DNA of 13,928 bases from Bacteroidales bacterium. GTDB taxonomy: Bacteria; Bacteroidota; Bacteroidia; Bacteroidales; JAOZVK01. Each line of letters opens with the position of its first letter. Within the stretch, counting starts at the first letter, position 1. Location: contig JAOZVK010000090.1 in assembly GCA_029938185.1 (NCBI GenBank), positions 1-13,928 of the forward strand, written 5' to 3'. The notes beneath the pieces are model-generated. The model saw nothing but the letters and a program-made list of their open reading frames with translations. It was not told the DNA's origin and searched no databases. A program made the translations under genes and the position numbers. Shown here in pieces: positions 5,722 to 13,822 of the stretch.

Positions 5722-8700
5722 CTATTCTATCTTAATCTTATCAATTTCTTTCATCAATCTGTCAGTTTCAGATAAAGCTACAATAATTTTTTGATAATGT
5801 AAAATATCTTCAAAGTTTAGTGTTTTGCCTGCTTTTCCTTTCTTTGGTGCTCGGTCTTTTAACCATTTTTTAGCAGGCTGATAACCACCAATATAAAACT
5901 CCCATGCTGTTAAAGGAATATTTTCAAAATATTGTTTGTCGTTTATCCAAATTCTGCCTTTGGGTAAACCTTCAAGGTTTTCGAAACCTTGAAGGTTTGA
6001 TATTTTACCAGTTACCTCCCAATCTTTTTTAGCAATTTTTGTTGTAATTGTATTATCGCCATCAATTGGATAGCTGGTAATGTATTTTTCTACTTTTGGG
6101 CTTTCCAACAGATGTATTTGCCTAAGTTCGCCGCCCAACTTTGCCAAAGTTCTAAACTTTGGCAAAGTTTTAGGATACGGAACTCTCGGAAAATCAATTT
6201 TTAAAAACTCTTTGTATTTTTCTCTGTATGTTGGCGAGTGTAAAACTGCATAGATGTAATCTAAAATATCTATTGGTGCGAAAGTATTTTTATTTGCTTC
6301 TTTTTCTGCAACAAATTCCAATTTCAAATTCTTGGCTATTTCTTCCACTATTTCCATATTCAAATTAGGAACACGATACGGTTTTTCAGTAAGATTTTTC
6401 TCTATTTTTGGCTTTTTATTAAACTCATTTATTTGAAAGTTCAATGATTCAACCGCAGTTTCCGCTTCCTCGAACATACTTTTATTTTCCTCATACAAAC
6501 TACTCTCTGCCTTATTCGGCTTTGTTAATTTTTTATAAAAAGGCTCAACTGTCTTATTGAAAAATATGCTTATCTTTTTAAAATGTTCTTCGGCTTGCTC
6601 TAATTTGTATTGCAATTTTGTTTTTTCACTTTCTTTAAAGTTAATTTGGGGAGTAGAGTCGTCAAAGTAAAGATAGAGAGGAAAAACGCTTTCTGCCCCT
6701 TGCATACCAGGTCTTGACCAAAAACGTCTATCAGAAATAAATTTTGAAATAAAAGCAGTTTGGGATTTATCTTCATCAAAACCTCTTTTGGCTATTAATG
6801 CTACATTTGTATACAATAAATGCTTCATAACATTATATCTTCCATTACAAACAAAACCATTTTGTTTTCCCGAATAAAATGTCTCCCTAATGTCAAAAGG
6901 TCTATAATTAATTTGTTGCCATACATTTGGATTTTCAATATTGCTATTAACATCACTTATAGCTCTACAAATTTTCCAATCTCTTGAATCCTTTGTGTTA
7001 TATTTTTTTGAAATATCTTTTTCTGATAAATGTTGGAAATCATTAATTACATTTTTTAATTCTTTTTTGTTGAAATGAATTGTTATCGTATCTCTAATGG
7101 TTTCTATACCTGCGACAAATGTAGATAACAACTTATCTATTTTAAATCCTTTATTATATTTATTTTCTATATCAAAATCCTTTGGCACAAAAAAGTAATA
7201 AGGTTCTTTGTAATCCAAATCAGTCCAATTAATTGATTTTATGCTATTTTCATTAAGAAAATTGTATTTATTTTCTCTTTTACCGAAAAGGTCAATATGC
7301 TGAACTTTTCCTAACCTTTTGCTTTTTGTTTTCTTTACAAAAATATTAATAGAAACGCCTTGCATAATGTCAAATACATTTTTATCAGGACTTCCATCTG
7401 GTGCAATTTCTTTCTTTTTTGCATTTCCATGTAAATCCAAAATGTATGCTTTATCAAAAGTTTCAAGCAAATTTTTTCGCATTTGTCGGTGTGTAATTCC
7501 ATCAATAAAACTATTATTTGAAATATAGGCTAAAATTCCACTTCCATTTTTATCAATATAATGCTGTCCGTATCTGATGAATTTAATATAATCATCATCA
7601 AGGTTTATTTTTCTTTCGTTTAAATCTTTTTTATAATCTTTTAATAAATTTTTTATCCATTCACCTTTATTGCTTGAACTTACAGCATAGGGTGGATTTC
7701 CAATAACACACATCACTGGCGTATCACGTTTTATATGATTCGCTTCGTTTGCTTCTGTGCTTAACCAATTAGAAAACAGCGTTCCCGTATCTGGGTGGTG
7801 CTCTTCAAGTGAGTTTGTCAGGTAAATATTAAATCGTTGATTTTTTGTAGATTTATATCCTGTTTCGCTCAAAAGCATATCTAATTTAAGATGTGCCATT
7901 GCATAAGAAGCCATTAAAAGCTCAAAACCATTCAGGCGCGGTATTAAATGTTCATCTACATATCCGCTCCACGCGCCTTGCATTGCTCTAAAACGTTTGC
8001 TGTAAATGTACTTTACTACTTCCGCCAAAAAAGTTCCTGTTCCTGTTGCTGGGTCAAGTATTTGAACTTTATGTACTTCTTGTTCTATTATTTTGCCTTG
8101 CATGGGTATTTTTATTTTTGTTTTGCTGGTATCGGCAAGTCCTTGTGGCAGGTCAAATTCACTTTTCAAAATATCATCAACCGCACGAACTATAAAATTA
8201 ACAACTGGTTCGGGTGTGTACCAAACGCCTCTTGCTTTACGTAGTTTTGGGTCGTATTTGGAAAGAAAAGTTTCGTAAAAATGAATTATCGGATCGTGTG
8301 TTTGGGTGCTTTTGCCGAAATTATTTAAAAGTTGTTCAACATTCGTAGCTCTGAAAACTTCGGCAAGATTATCAACCGTTCTTATTATACGCTCGTCAAT
8401 ATCTGGTCCAGCTATATATCCAAAAAGTTTACGTAAAAACGGATTTGATTTTGGTATTAATTCGGCTGCTTCTTGTCGGCTAAAATCATCAAGTGTTTTG
8501 TCGTGCAATCGTGCGGCAAACATACCATAAGCCAAAGTTTGTGAATAAATATCAGCAAAAGCTTGTGGTGTTAAATCATGAATTAAAATTGTTTTAAAAG
8601 TTTCGTACTGAGCTTTTAATGATGTATTTTCTTGTGTTTCTTCGTCCGATGTAATTGCTCGTTCCAAAATATTTTGTAACAATCGAGCTTTTGATGCCAT

Positions 8701-9180
8701 CATTTCAGCCAATTTTTGACTTGATTTTATAGTTTGCCCAATATACGTACAAAAATTTTGTATTAGATTTTCAAATTTAGAAAAATTATTGGTAAGTGGT
8801 TTTACTGTGTTATTTTCAATTTCGCCAATGCGTATTTCGTGAACAAGTTCACCATTTTGGAAAAACTGAAACCAAACATAATCAGTTATTATCAAGTTAT
8901 CAAGTGCTTTTTTGTATCGGTCGAATTGTTCTTTATATCCTTTATGGTTAAGGTCTTTACCAATGTCTTTAGCCTCAATATATCCAATTGGTATTTTTCC
9001 TTTTGTAATTACATAATCGGGGTTTCCGCAATCAGTTACATTTGCAGGTTCGTTTGTAATTTCTACGCCTTTTGCTAATTCTCTTATCAAAGTCTCAAGG
9101 TCGCCACGATAGGAATGTTCTCTCGAAATTCCGGACTTTAAACGCTTACTTACGGTTTCTATATATTTTTGTATTGTCAT
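5722..9180 (-). CDS. Single-polypeptide restriction-modification enzyme (type IIG/ISP-like, N6-adenine methyltransferase plus nuclease)
   Basis: An 1152-residue enzyme that would both methylate adenine in its target site and cut unmethylated DNA. The N-terminal PD-(D/E)XK-like nuclease has D55 and the E69-x-K71 pair (GNPDYVITKGK...YIEAK). A helical connector follows (about 130-310). The gamma-type methyltransferase has SAM motif I DPATGTGTF (376-384) and catalytic motif NPPYA (495-499). About 600-1140 would hold target recognition, ending in the conserved-looking FYIGGYQPAKKWLKDR and HYQKIIVALSETDRLMKEID. No helicase motifs separate nuclease from methylase, which argues for type IIG rather than full ISP. 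No separate specificity or methylase gene is adjacent. Two 33-bp hairpins lie within codons 1004-1015 and 1061-1072. The start MTIQKYIETVSKRL is upstream of the whole nuclease domain and follows a leader hairpin by 20 nt. Confidence 0.92.
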   Translation of the reverse strand: MTIQKYIETVSKRLKSGISREHSYRGDLETLIRELAKGVEITNEPANVTDCGNPDYVITKGKIPIGYIEAKDIGKDLNHKGYKEQFDRYKKALDNLIITDYVWFQFFQNGELVHEIRIGEIENNTVKPLTNNFSKFENLIQNFCTYIGQTIKSSQKLAEMMASKARLLQNILERAITSDEETQENTSLKAQYETFKTILIHDLTPQAFADIYSQTLAYGMFAARLHDKTLDDFSRQEAAELIPKSNPFLRKLFGYIAGPDIDERIIRTVDNLAEVFRATNVEQLLNNFGKSTQTHDPIIHFYETFLSKYDPKLRKARGVWYTPEPVVNFIVRAVDDILKSEFDLPQGLADTSKTKIKIPMQGKIIEQEVHKVQILDPATGTGTFLAEVVKYIYSKRFRAMQGAWSGYVDEHLIPRLNGFELLMASYAMAHLKLDMLLSETGYKSTKNQRFNIYLTNSLEEHHPDTGTLFSNWLSTEANEANHIKRDTPVMCVIGNPPYAVSSSNKGEWIKNLLKDYKKDLNERKINLDDDYIKFIRYGQHYIDKNGSGILAYISNNSFIDGITHRQMRKNLLETFDKAYILDLHGNAKKKEIAPDGSPDKNVFDIMQGVSINIFVKKTKSKRLGKVQHIDLFGKRENKYNFLNENSIKSINWTDLDYKEPYYFFVPKDFDIENKYNKGFKIDKLLSTFVAGIETIRDTITIHFNKKELKNVINDFQHLSEKDISKKYNTKDSRDWKICRAISDVNSNIENPNVWQQINYRPFDIRETFYSGKQNGFVCNGRYNVMKHLLYTNVALIAKRGFDEDKSQTAFISKFISDRRFWSRPGMQGAESVFPLYLYFDDSTPQINFKESEKTKLQYKLEQAEEHFKKISIFFNKTVEPFYKKLTKPNKAESSLYEENKSMFEEAETAVESLNFQINEFNKKPKIEKNLTEKPYRVPNLNMEIVEEIAKNLKLEFVAEKEANKNTFAPIDILDYIYAVLHSPTYREKYKEFLKIDFPRVPYPKTLPKFRTLAKLGGELRQIHLLESPKVEKYITSYPIDGDNTITTKIAKKDWEVTGKISNLQGFENLEGLPKGRIWINDKQYFENIPLTAWEFYIGGYQPAKKWLKDRAPKKGKAGKTLNFEDILHYQKIIVALSETDRLMKEIDKIKIE
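5966..5998. repeat. 33-bp perfect hairpin inside the restriction-enzyme gene (element 1)
   Basis: AAACCTTCAAGGTTT and AAACCTTGAAGGTTT are perfect 15-bp complementary arms around TCG. Each arm is itself a palindrome except for its centre base. The element is exactly 11 codons long and falls at residues 1061-1072 (SNLQGFENLEGL), leaving the frame open. Confidence 0.9.
6137..6169. repeat. 33-bp perfect hairpin inside the restriction-enzyme gene (element 2)
   Basis: AACTTTGCCAAAGTT and AACTTTGGCAAAGTT are perfect 15-bp complementary arms around CTA. The architecture is identical to the element at 5966-5998 (15-3-15, each arm self-palindromic around one base) but the sequence is unrelated. It falls at residues 1004-1015 (KTLPKFRTLAKL). 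Confidence 0.9.
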
Positions 9181-9200
9181 TTTTCTAATTTATCGTGTTA

Positions 9201-9303
9201 AGGTCTTCGACCTATTTATAGTTGCTTACGCATTAGTATAAAAACAACTTAATCAAAAAGTTACGAATAAGTAAATGTCGAAAAACTTTTGTAAGACTAC
9301 TTA
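9201..9303. repeat. 103-bp intergenic direct repeat, copy C
   Basis: This copy starts with the AGGTCTTCGACCT hairpin 20 nt from the restriction-enzyme start codon and ends in ACTACTTA. It matches copy B along its full length and copy D at both ends, with no gaps. No MITE-like element is attached here, in contrast to copy D. The remaining 47 bp up to the HNH stop codon show nothing recognisable. Confidence 0.88.
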
Positions 9304-9350
9304 ATTATTTTTTAAACCCCCTGACAATTTACTGATTATTTTCAGACAAC

Positions 9351-10148
9351 TTACTTTTCTAAATATTTAGACTCATCTAACAATTCTTGAAAAGTGTATG
9401 GAAATGACTTATTATTCTTTGTGTATTTTTCAATCAAAAACCTGATGAGGAAAAGAAAATGTCCAGCATCAATTCGCTCTATAACATATTGCTTTTCAGA
9501 TTTTAGCATTTCTTCTTTTTTTTTAGCTTCAACAGATTCGGCTCCATGAATTTTACATTCCAATTTATACAGTCGATAATATCTATCTATTTCTTTTAAA
9601 ACTGATTGCACTTCTCTATATAATAACCTCCTGTTTTCAGGTCTTTTGTGGGAGTTAAACTTTGATTTATTGTCAGTTAAGTTGTATTTTGAAATAATAT
9701 TATCAGGTGCGTGTCTATAATATTTGTAGGTTCCGTCAGTTAGATTGAAATAAATGTATTTCATTTCTTCTAAAGAACAAGGATTTAAAAAAGGATAACT
9801 ATTCGATTTTTGTCTGTTACAAGAGGGACATGACCAAACATAATTAGTCCATTCAAAAACGTATTTTGCAGTTTCATCTTTTGATGTTGGGAAGAAATGG
9901 TCTACTTCTGCATCATGTCCTATGCCTGTGTGTATCCCACAATATCCACAATTTTTCAGAAATAACTTTTTTAAAGGATTTCTAATCATGTCTCTCCGCC
10001 AAGCAGATTCTGGTCTACTTGGTTTTTTAGTGTTATTTATTCTTGCTGAATTATACGCAGCCCATTTTTTGTTTAATTCTGAGTTTTTCAATTCTTCCAA
10101 TATTGAAATTGGAGCTTCCTCAAATTTTTCTCTATCTATAAAATGCAT
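9351..10148 (-). CDS. HNH endonuclease, PtuB-like partner of the LRR-ATPase
   Basis: A 265-residue HNH nuclease with a zinc-binding frame. CGYC (67-70) and CPSC (107-110) are the two Cys pairs. EVDHFFP (81-87) carries the DH catalytic core, and N102 and N111-x-x-K114 complete the motif (WTNYVWSCPSCNRQK). This layout, with YPFLNPC after it, matches the HNH proteins paired with ATPases in Septu (PtuB) and retron-Ec78-like loci. The C-terminal half (about 150-265) is helical and may bind the ATPase. Its ATG overlaps the stop codon of the ATPase gene by one base (TAATG), so translation is very likely coupled and the products probably work together. PtuB assignment is by motif and context only. 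Confidence 0.85.
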   Translation of the reverse strand: MHFIDREKFEEAPISILEELKNSELNKKWAAYNSARINNTKKPSRPESAWRRDMIRNPLKKLFLKNCGYCGIHTGIGHDAEVDHFFPTSKDETAKYVFEWTNYVWSCPSCNRQKSNSYPFLNPCSLEEMKYIYFNLTDGTYKYYRHAPDNIISKYNLTDNKSKFNSHKRPENRRLLYREVQSVLKEIDRYYRLYKLECKIHGAESVEAKKKEEMLKSEKQYVIERIDAGHFLFLIRFLIEKYTKNNKSFPYTFQELLDESKYLEK

Positions 10149-12457
10149 TAATTGGAAATTTTTTCTGAATATTCTATTATTAATTCATCAAGTTCTTTTT
10201 CTTTCCTGGCTAATTTTTGTTCGTATTTTGCCAAGTCATCAATATAGGTTTCGTTCTCAATTATTCGGTCAATATTTTCTTTTATTGCTTTCTGTATTTC
10301 AGGGTTTTCTTCACTCTCAAGTTGATATTCCAGTTCGGGAATAGTTATTTTGGGAATAAATTCCGGAGAATTGAAGATATGTTTTAAAATATCTTTGTAA
10401 GTTGTTACCCAAGTATCAAAGTTGCTTTGAAATACTGATATTTTATTATCAATATTTTCGATTTGGAGTATCTGATTTCTATCTAAGCCAGCAACCATTA
10501 GCGGCGAATGTGTAGTGCAGATAATTTGTGTATTAGGAAATTTATCTTGTAAAACTGAAAGAAGATGAGATTGCCATACTGGATGAATTGAACTGTCAAT
10601 TTCATCAATTATTAAAATTGATTTTTCCTTTGCACTTAAATAGGGACTTGTTAGTGGAAAAGATTCAATTTTCCGCTGAATAAAATAGCCAATCCAAGCA
10701 ATAACAATCTTAAACCCCTGACTAATTAAATTCAAAGAAATACCGTTTGGTGAATCTGGGGAGGAAATAATCATTATAGGAGGTGTAAACTGCTGCATAG
10801 TAACAAATGAAATCTTCTTTCCAGTAAGAGCGGATATTACTTCAAAAACATATTTGATTGTCGAAAATTCTCTTGTTTCCTTGAAATTATCTTCTTTCAT
10901 TGCATCGCCATACAAATTTGCTATCCATCCGATAAAAGAGTCCAAACGTGAATCATCTTTGTTTGTAACTAATGGAATTAAATCATCAATATGCGGCAAA
11001 TTATATTTATTTGTTGTTTTTTGATTTATTTTCCCTCTCAATTGAGAAAAACCAACAATTAAAGATTTTAGATTGAACTTACCTGAATTTAATTCAAAAT
11101 CATTTTCGCTTTGATGAATATCAACTATTCGTCCTTCATCTTTTGAAGTGAGGATTATTTCATTACAATATTCTACAGAGTCTAAATAATATTTTAGTTT
11201 TATTTTTCCAGAATCATTGTAAATTCTTTGCCCATTAGTTATTGATTTTATTCGTAGTAAATCTCTGATAGAAACATCTTCTATGATTTTTGGATTATTT
11301 GTACCAATTATTGATAGAGACAATGCTCGCAAAATTGTACTTTTACCTAATCCGTTTTCTCCAATTATGCAGCTTAACTTATCATCAAAATCAAAATCTA
11401 CTTTCTCAAAATGCCCAATATTCTCAAGATGAAGTGATTTTAACATAACTTCAGGCGAATGCTGCAAAACTCTTAGTATCAAACCTTTTAAATCTTCGAT
11501 GGAAGTAAAAGGATTTATTTCTTGTCTAAATTCAGTTTCAAACTTCTTTCTTATTCGATTTAATTCAGTACCTTTTTCCAGATGAACATCATCACTGCTT
11601 TTAATATCTTTTTGAAAAAGAATTTTATAAGAAATCTTATCTGCTTGACACTTTTTTATAATTTTAAATACTAATTCTTGGTCTTTATGTACATCAAATC
11701 CAATAATTATTAAAACTACAGTAATATCTTTGTTTATTGATTTCAAATCATTTATATTCACTAATTCAACTTCTATTTGTTTTGAATACTCCTGAAGAAT
11801 ATTATCAAACTTAGAAATTAGTGACGCTTTACTAAAGTTTTTGAATACAAAAGCTTTTTTTATATTCAATTCAGATGGGGGTTCTTTTTGATTTTCAAGT
11901 ATATATTTAATATTTTCTTGTACATTTTTTGCATTGTAACCTGAAGGTAAGGGCAGTTTTGTTTCTGACAATTCTAAATGTATAAGTTTTTTACATTTTT
12001 CTATTGAATGTGGTAAATATTCTATCGGATTATTAGCAAGATAAAGGTGAGTAAGGTTTGTGAGTTCTCCAATTTCTCTTGGCAGTTCTTTAAGATTATT
12101 GTTTTGTAGATACAAGTGTGTTAAGAGTTTTAATTTGCCAACAGAAGAATGGATTTTTTTTATATTGTTGTCATCAAGAATCAATATTGAAAGTTTCTTT
12201 ATATTAAATATAATTTCAGGTATTTTAGTTAATTTATTTCTATCAAGTCGTAAATCTACAAAATTTTGTAGTTCGGTTAATTTAGCTGAAATATTTGATA
12301 TTTGATTATTGCTGGCTTTTATCGAATTCAATAATTTCAAATTTCCAATGCTGTCTGGAATTTCTGTTAATTCATTATTTTCAATTATAATATATTTAGC
12401 ACCGGCATCTATAGTCGGCCATTTTTTTAATTGCATATTTGCTAAATTAATTCGCAT
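10148..12457 (-). CDS. LRR - alpha/beta domain - SMC/ABC-type ATPase fusion (PtuA-like)
   Basis: A 769-residue three-part protein. Residues about 20-172 are six to seven leucine-rich repeats of 23 residues (for example LTHLYLQNNNLKELPREIG, 112-130), of the SDS22/small-LRR kind used for protein binding. Residues about 198-333 form an alternating beta/alpha domain (KAFVFKNF, ITVVLIIIGFD, SYKILFQKD) ending in SIEDLKGLILRVLQ, which recalls TIR-like or DUF4062-like domains without a clear catalytic Glu. The ATPase (about 337-700) has Walker A GENGLGKST (366-374), signature-like LISQGFK (577-583), Walker B ILIIDEID (614-621) and H-loop TTHSP (648-652), and resembles COG3950/AAA_21 ATPases. A coiled coil ends the protein (about 715-768). 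The one-base overlap with the HNH gene points to a two-gene defence system in which the LRR may sense an invader protein. Confidence 0.85.
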   Translation of the reverse strand: MRINLANMQLKKWPTIDAGAKYIIIENNELTEIPDSIGNLKLLNSIKASNNQISNISAKLTELQNFVDLRLDRNKLTKIPEIIFNIKKLSILILDDNNIKKIHSSVGKLKLLTHLYLQNNNLKELPREIGELTNLTHLYLANNPIEYLPHSIEKCKKLIHLELSETKLPLPSGYNAKNVQENIKYILENQKEPPSELNIKKAFVFKNFSKASLISKFDNILQEYSKQIEVELVNINDLKSINKDITVVLIIIGFDVHKDQELVFKIIKKCQADKISYKILFQKDIKSSDDVHLEKGTELNRIRKKFETEFRQEINPFTSIEDLKGLILRVLQHSPEVMLKSLHLENIGHFEKVDFDFDDKLSCIIGENGLGKSTILRALSLSIIGTNNPKIIEDVSIRDLLRIKSITNGQRIYNDSGKIKLKYYLDSVEYCNEIILTSKDEGRIVDIHQSENDFELNSGKFNLKSLIVGFSQLRGKINQKTTNKYNLPHIDDLIPLVTNKDDSRLDSFIGWIANLYGDAMKEDNFKETREFSTIKYVFEVISALTGKKISFVTMQQFTPPIMIISSPDSPNGISLNLISQGFKIVIAWIGYFIQRKIESFPLTSPYLSAKEKSILIIDEIDSSIHPVWQSHLLSVLQDKFPNTQIICTTHSPLMVAGLDRNQILQIENIDNKISVFQSNFDTWVTTYKDILKHIFNSPEFIPKITIPELEYQLESEENPEIQKAIKENIDRIIENETYIDDLAKYEQKLARKEKELDELIIEYSEKISN

Positions 12458-12499
12458 CGTCTTAAATTATTTTAATTTTTTCGGTTTATAAACAAATTA

Positions 12500-12602
12500 A
12501 GGTCTTCGACCTATTTAATGTGACTTACGCATTTTTATAAATTACTGTCATGTAGCTAATTGTACAAAAACAAATGCCGAAAAACTTTTGTAAGACTACT
12601 GT
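12500..12602. repeat. 103-bp intergenic direct repeat, copy D
   Basis: The first 42 and last 30 bases match copy C closely (AGGTCTTCGACCT hairpin, CTTACGCATT, CGAAAAACTTTTGTAAGACT), while about 30 central bases are unrelated even though the length is kept exactly. The hairpin lies 42 nt upstream of the LRR-ATPase start. The copy ends in ACTACTGT(A), next to the MITE-like element at 12606. Confidence 0.8.
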
Positions 12603-12605
12603 ATT

Positions 12606-12728
12606 AAGACATAAATTGATTAAGTTTATAAATGTAATAATTTGACAGGATTTACAGGATAAACAGGATATTTTAACATGTAAATCCTGTAAATCTTGTC
12701 TAAATAATACTAAAGAAACTTATGTCTT
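12606..12728. repeat. MITE-like palindromic element, copy 3 (123 bp, inverted relative to copy 1)
   Basis: The ends are AAGACATAAATT and AACTTATGTCTT. The core 12643-12699 is a hairpin of GACAGGATTTACAGGAT-type units. It matches the reverse complement of 4140-4261 with about nine differences. ACTACTGTA lies three bases to the left and ACTACTTA (12734-12741) lies a few bases to the right, the latter covering the MCE gene stop codon. Confidence 0.87.
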
Positions 12729-12734
12729 GTTTCA

Positions 12735-13802
12735 CTACTTATCTTTATTTTTATTTTTTCGTTCCTCTCTTTTAGCTTTTCGTTTTTGTTTTTTCATTTC
12801 TTTTCTTCTACTTCTCTCATCAGGGTCAAGTACATAAACAGTTTTGCCAAGGTCAAATACTGAGAAATTAATGTATCTTTTTGGGTTCTCTCTAAGGTCT
12901 CTAACTAGTCTATTTAGATTATAAGATGCATTTTCGAGATTATTATAAAGAGTATCATTGTTTAGTAATAATGAGATTGAGCCTTTACCATTATTAACCT
13001 TCTGAACAATCTGGCTTAAATCCAACATAGCTTTATCAGCATTATTTAGAGTTTTTACAATATCAACTTTTGCTAAAGAGTCGCTGATATTAGAAAAATT
13101 ATTTATTATGCCTGTAATTTTATTGTTATTATCTTTTAAATTACTTGTAATTGACTCTACATGTGAAAATATTGCAGCAAGTTTACTTTTCTGACTAACA
13201 AGTATTGTATCAAGAGTAAATGTTGTTCTTTCTAAATTAAAAATTGTTGTTTTGATACTCGCAAAACTTTTTTTAAGATTATCTCTTGTCGATTTATTAA
13301 AAATCAGCCTTAAAACTGTAATTGCCGAATCAAGCGAAGCTATTAAATTTTCGGCTTTACGTTTTAAAGGTAAAATTTGCATATTTACTTGTTCTTTCAA
13401 ATCTCCTTCGATACTACCTATTATGGTATCTCCAAATGTATGAAAAGCAGTAGTATCTTTATAAATAAATCGAACAGCTTTTGTTCCCATTATATCGGCA
13501 CTATATATCTGAGCACTTGTATTTTGTGGTATCTGATAGTTTTCACCAATAATAAATGAAATGACAAAGCTTGTTTTGCTTCCGTTTTGGTTAAATTGTA
13601 TATTATTTACTTGACCAATTTTAAATCCGTTTACATATACTGCACTTGAAGTACTTAGACCATCAATTCTGTTGTAAACAGCATAATATTCATTTTCTTT
13701 TTTTAATATATTTTTTCCTTTCAAGAAATTTAGTCCCCATATAAATACAATAACTGTTAATGTTACTAATATTCCTATTTTTGTTATTTTTTTTGCTTCC
13801 AT
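12735..13802 (-). CDS. MlaD/MCE-family lipid-transport protein
   Basis: A 355-residue substrate-binding-type component of an MCE transport system, which moves phospholipids between the membranes of Gram-negative cells. One N-terminal membrane anchor (about 8-27, IGILVTLTVIVFIWGLNFLK) is followed by a single MCE beta domain (about 36-115) with the typical GLSTSSAVYVNGFKIGQV and SADIMGTKAVRF segments. A long helical region (about 130-305) probably multimerises into a tube, and RENPKRYINFSVF (304-316) is typical of the Bacteroidota members. The last 30 residues are very rich in Lys and Arg (KKQKRKAKREERKNKNKDK), an unusual basic tail. No permease or ATPase partner is in the window. It appears to be backbone DNA flanking the accessory region, and its stop codon sits in an ACTACTTA repeat. 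Confidence 0.9.
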   Translation of the reverse strand: MEAKKITKIGILVTLTVIVFIWGLNFLKGKNILKKENEYYAVYNRIDGLSTSSAVYVNGFKIGQVNNIQFNQNGSKTSFVISFIIGENYQIPQNTSAQIYSADIMGTKAVRFIYKDTTAFHTFGDTIIGSIEGDLKEQVNMQILPLKRKAENLIASLDSAITVLRLIFNKSTRDNLKKSFASIKTTIFNLERTTFTLDTILVSQKSKLAAIFSHVESITSNLKDNNNKITGIINNFSNISDSLAKVDIVKTLNNADKAMLDLSQIVQKVNNGKGSISLLLNNDTLYNNLENASYNLNRLVRDLRENPKRYINFSVFDLGKTVYVLDPDERSRRKEMKKQKRKAKREERKNKNKDK

Positions 13803-13822
13803 ATTTTTTATATTTTCAATTA

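Noticed and set aside
5722..9180. PglX-type methylase of a BREX system
   Set aside because: The protein has its own N-terminal nuclease motif, and no BREX partner genes (PglZ, BrxC, BrxL) are in the window.
9351..12457. Retron of the Ec78 type (ATPase plus HNH effector)
   Set aside because: No reverse transcriptase gene or msr-msd-like structured RNA is visible beside the pair within the window.
12488..12500. Bacteroidota promoter (TTTG and TAnnTTTG) upstream of the LRR-ATPase
   Set aside because: A TTAATTTG-like stretch exists on the coding strand, but no convincing partner at the right spacing was found. In sequence this AT-rich such matches arise by chance.
12643..12699. Intrinsic terminator downstream of the MCE gene
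   Set aside because: The hairpin is long but AT-rich and imperfect, and no U-run follows it on the coding strand. It fits better as the core of the dispersed element.
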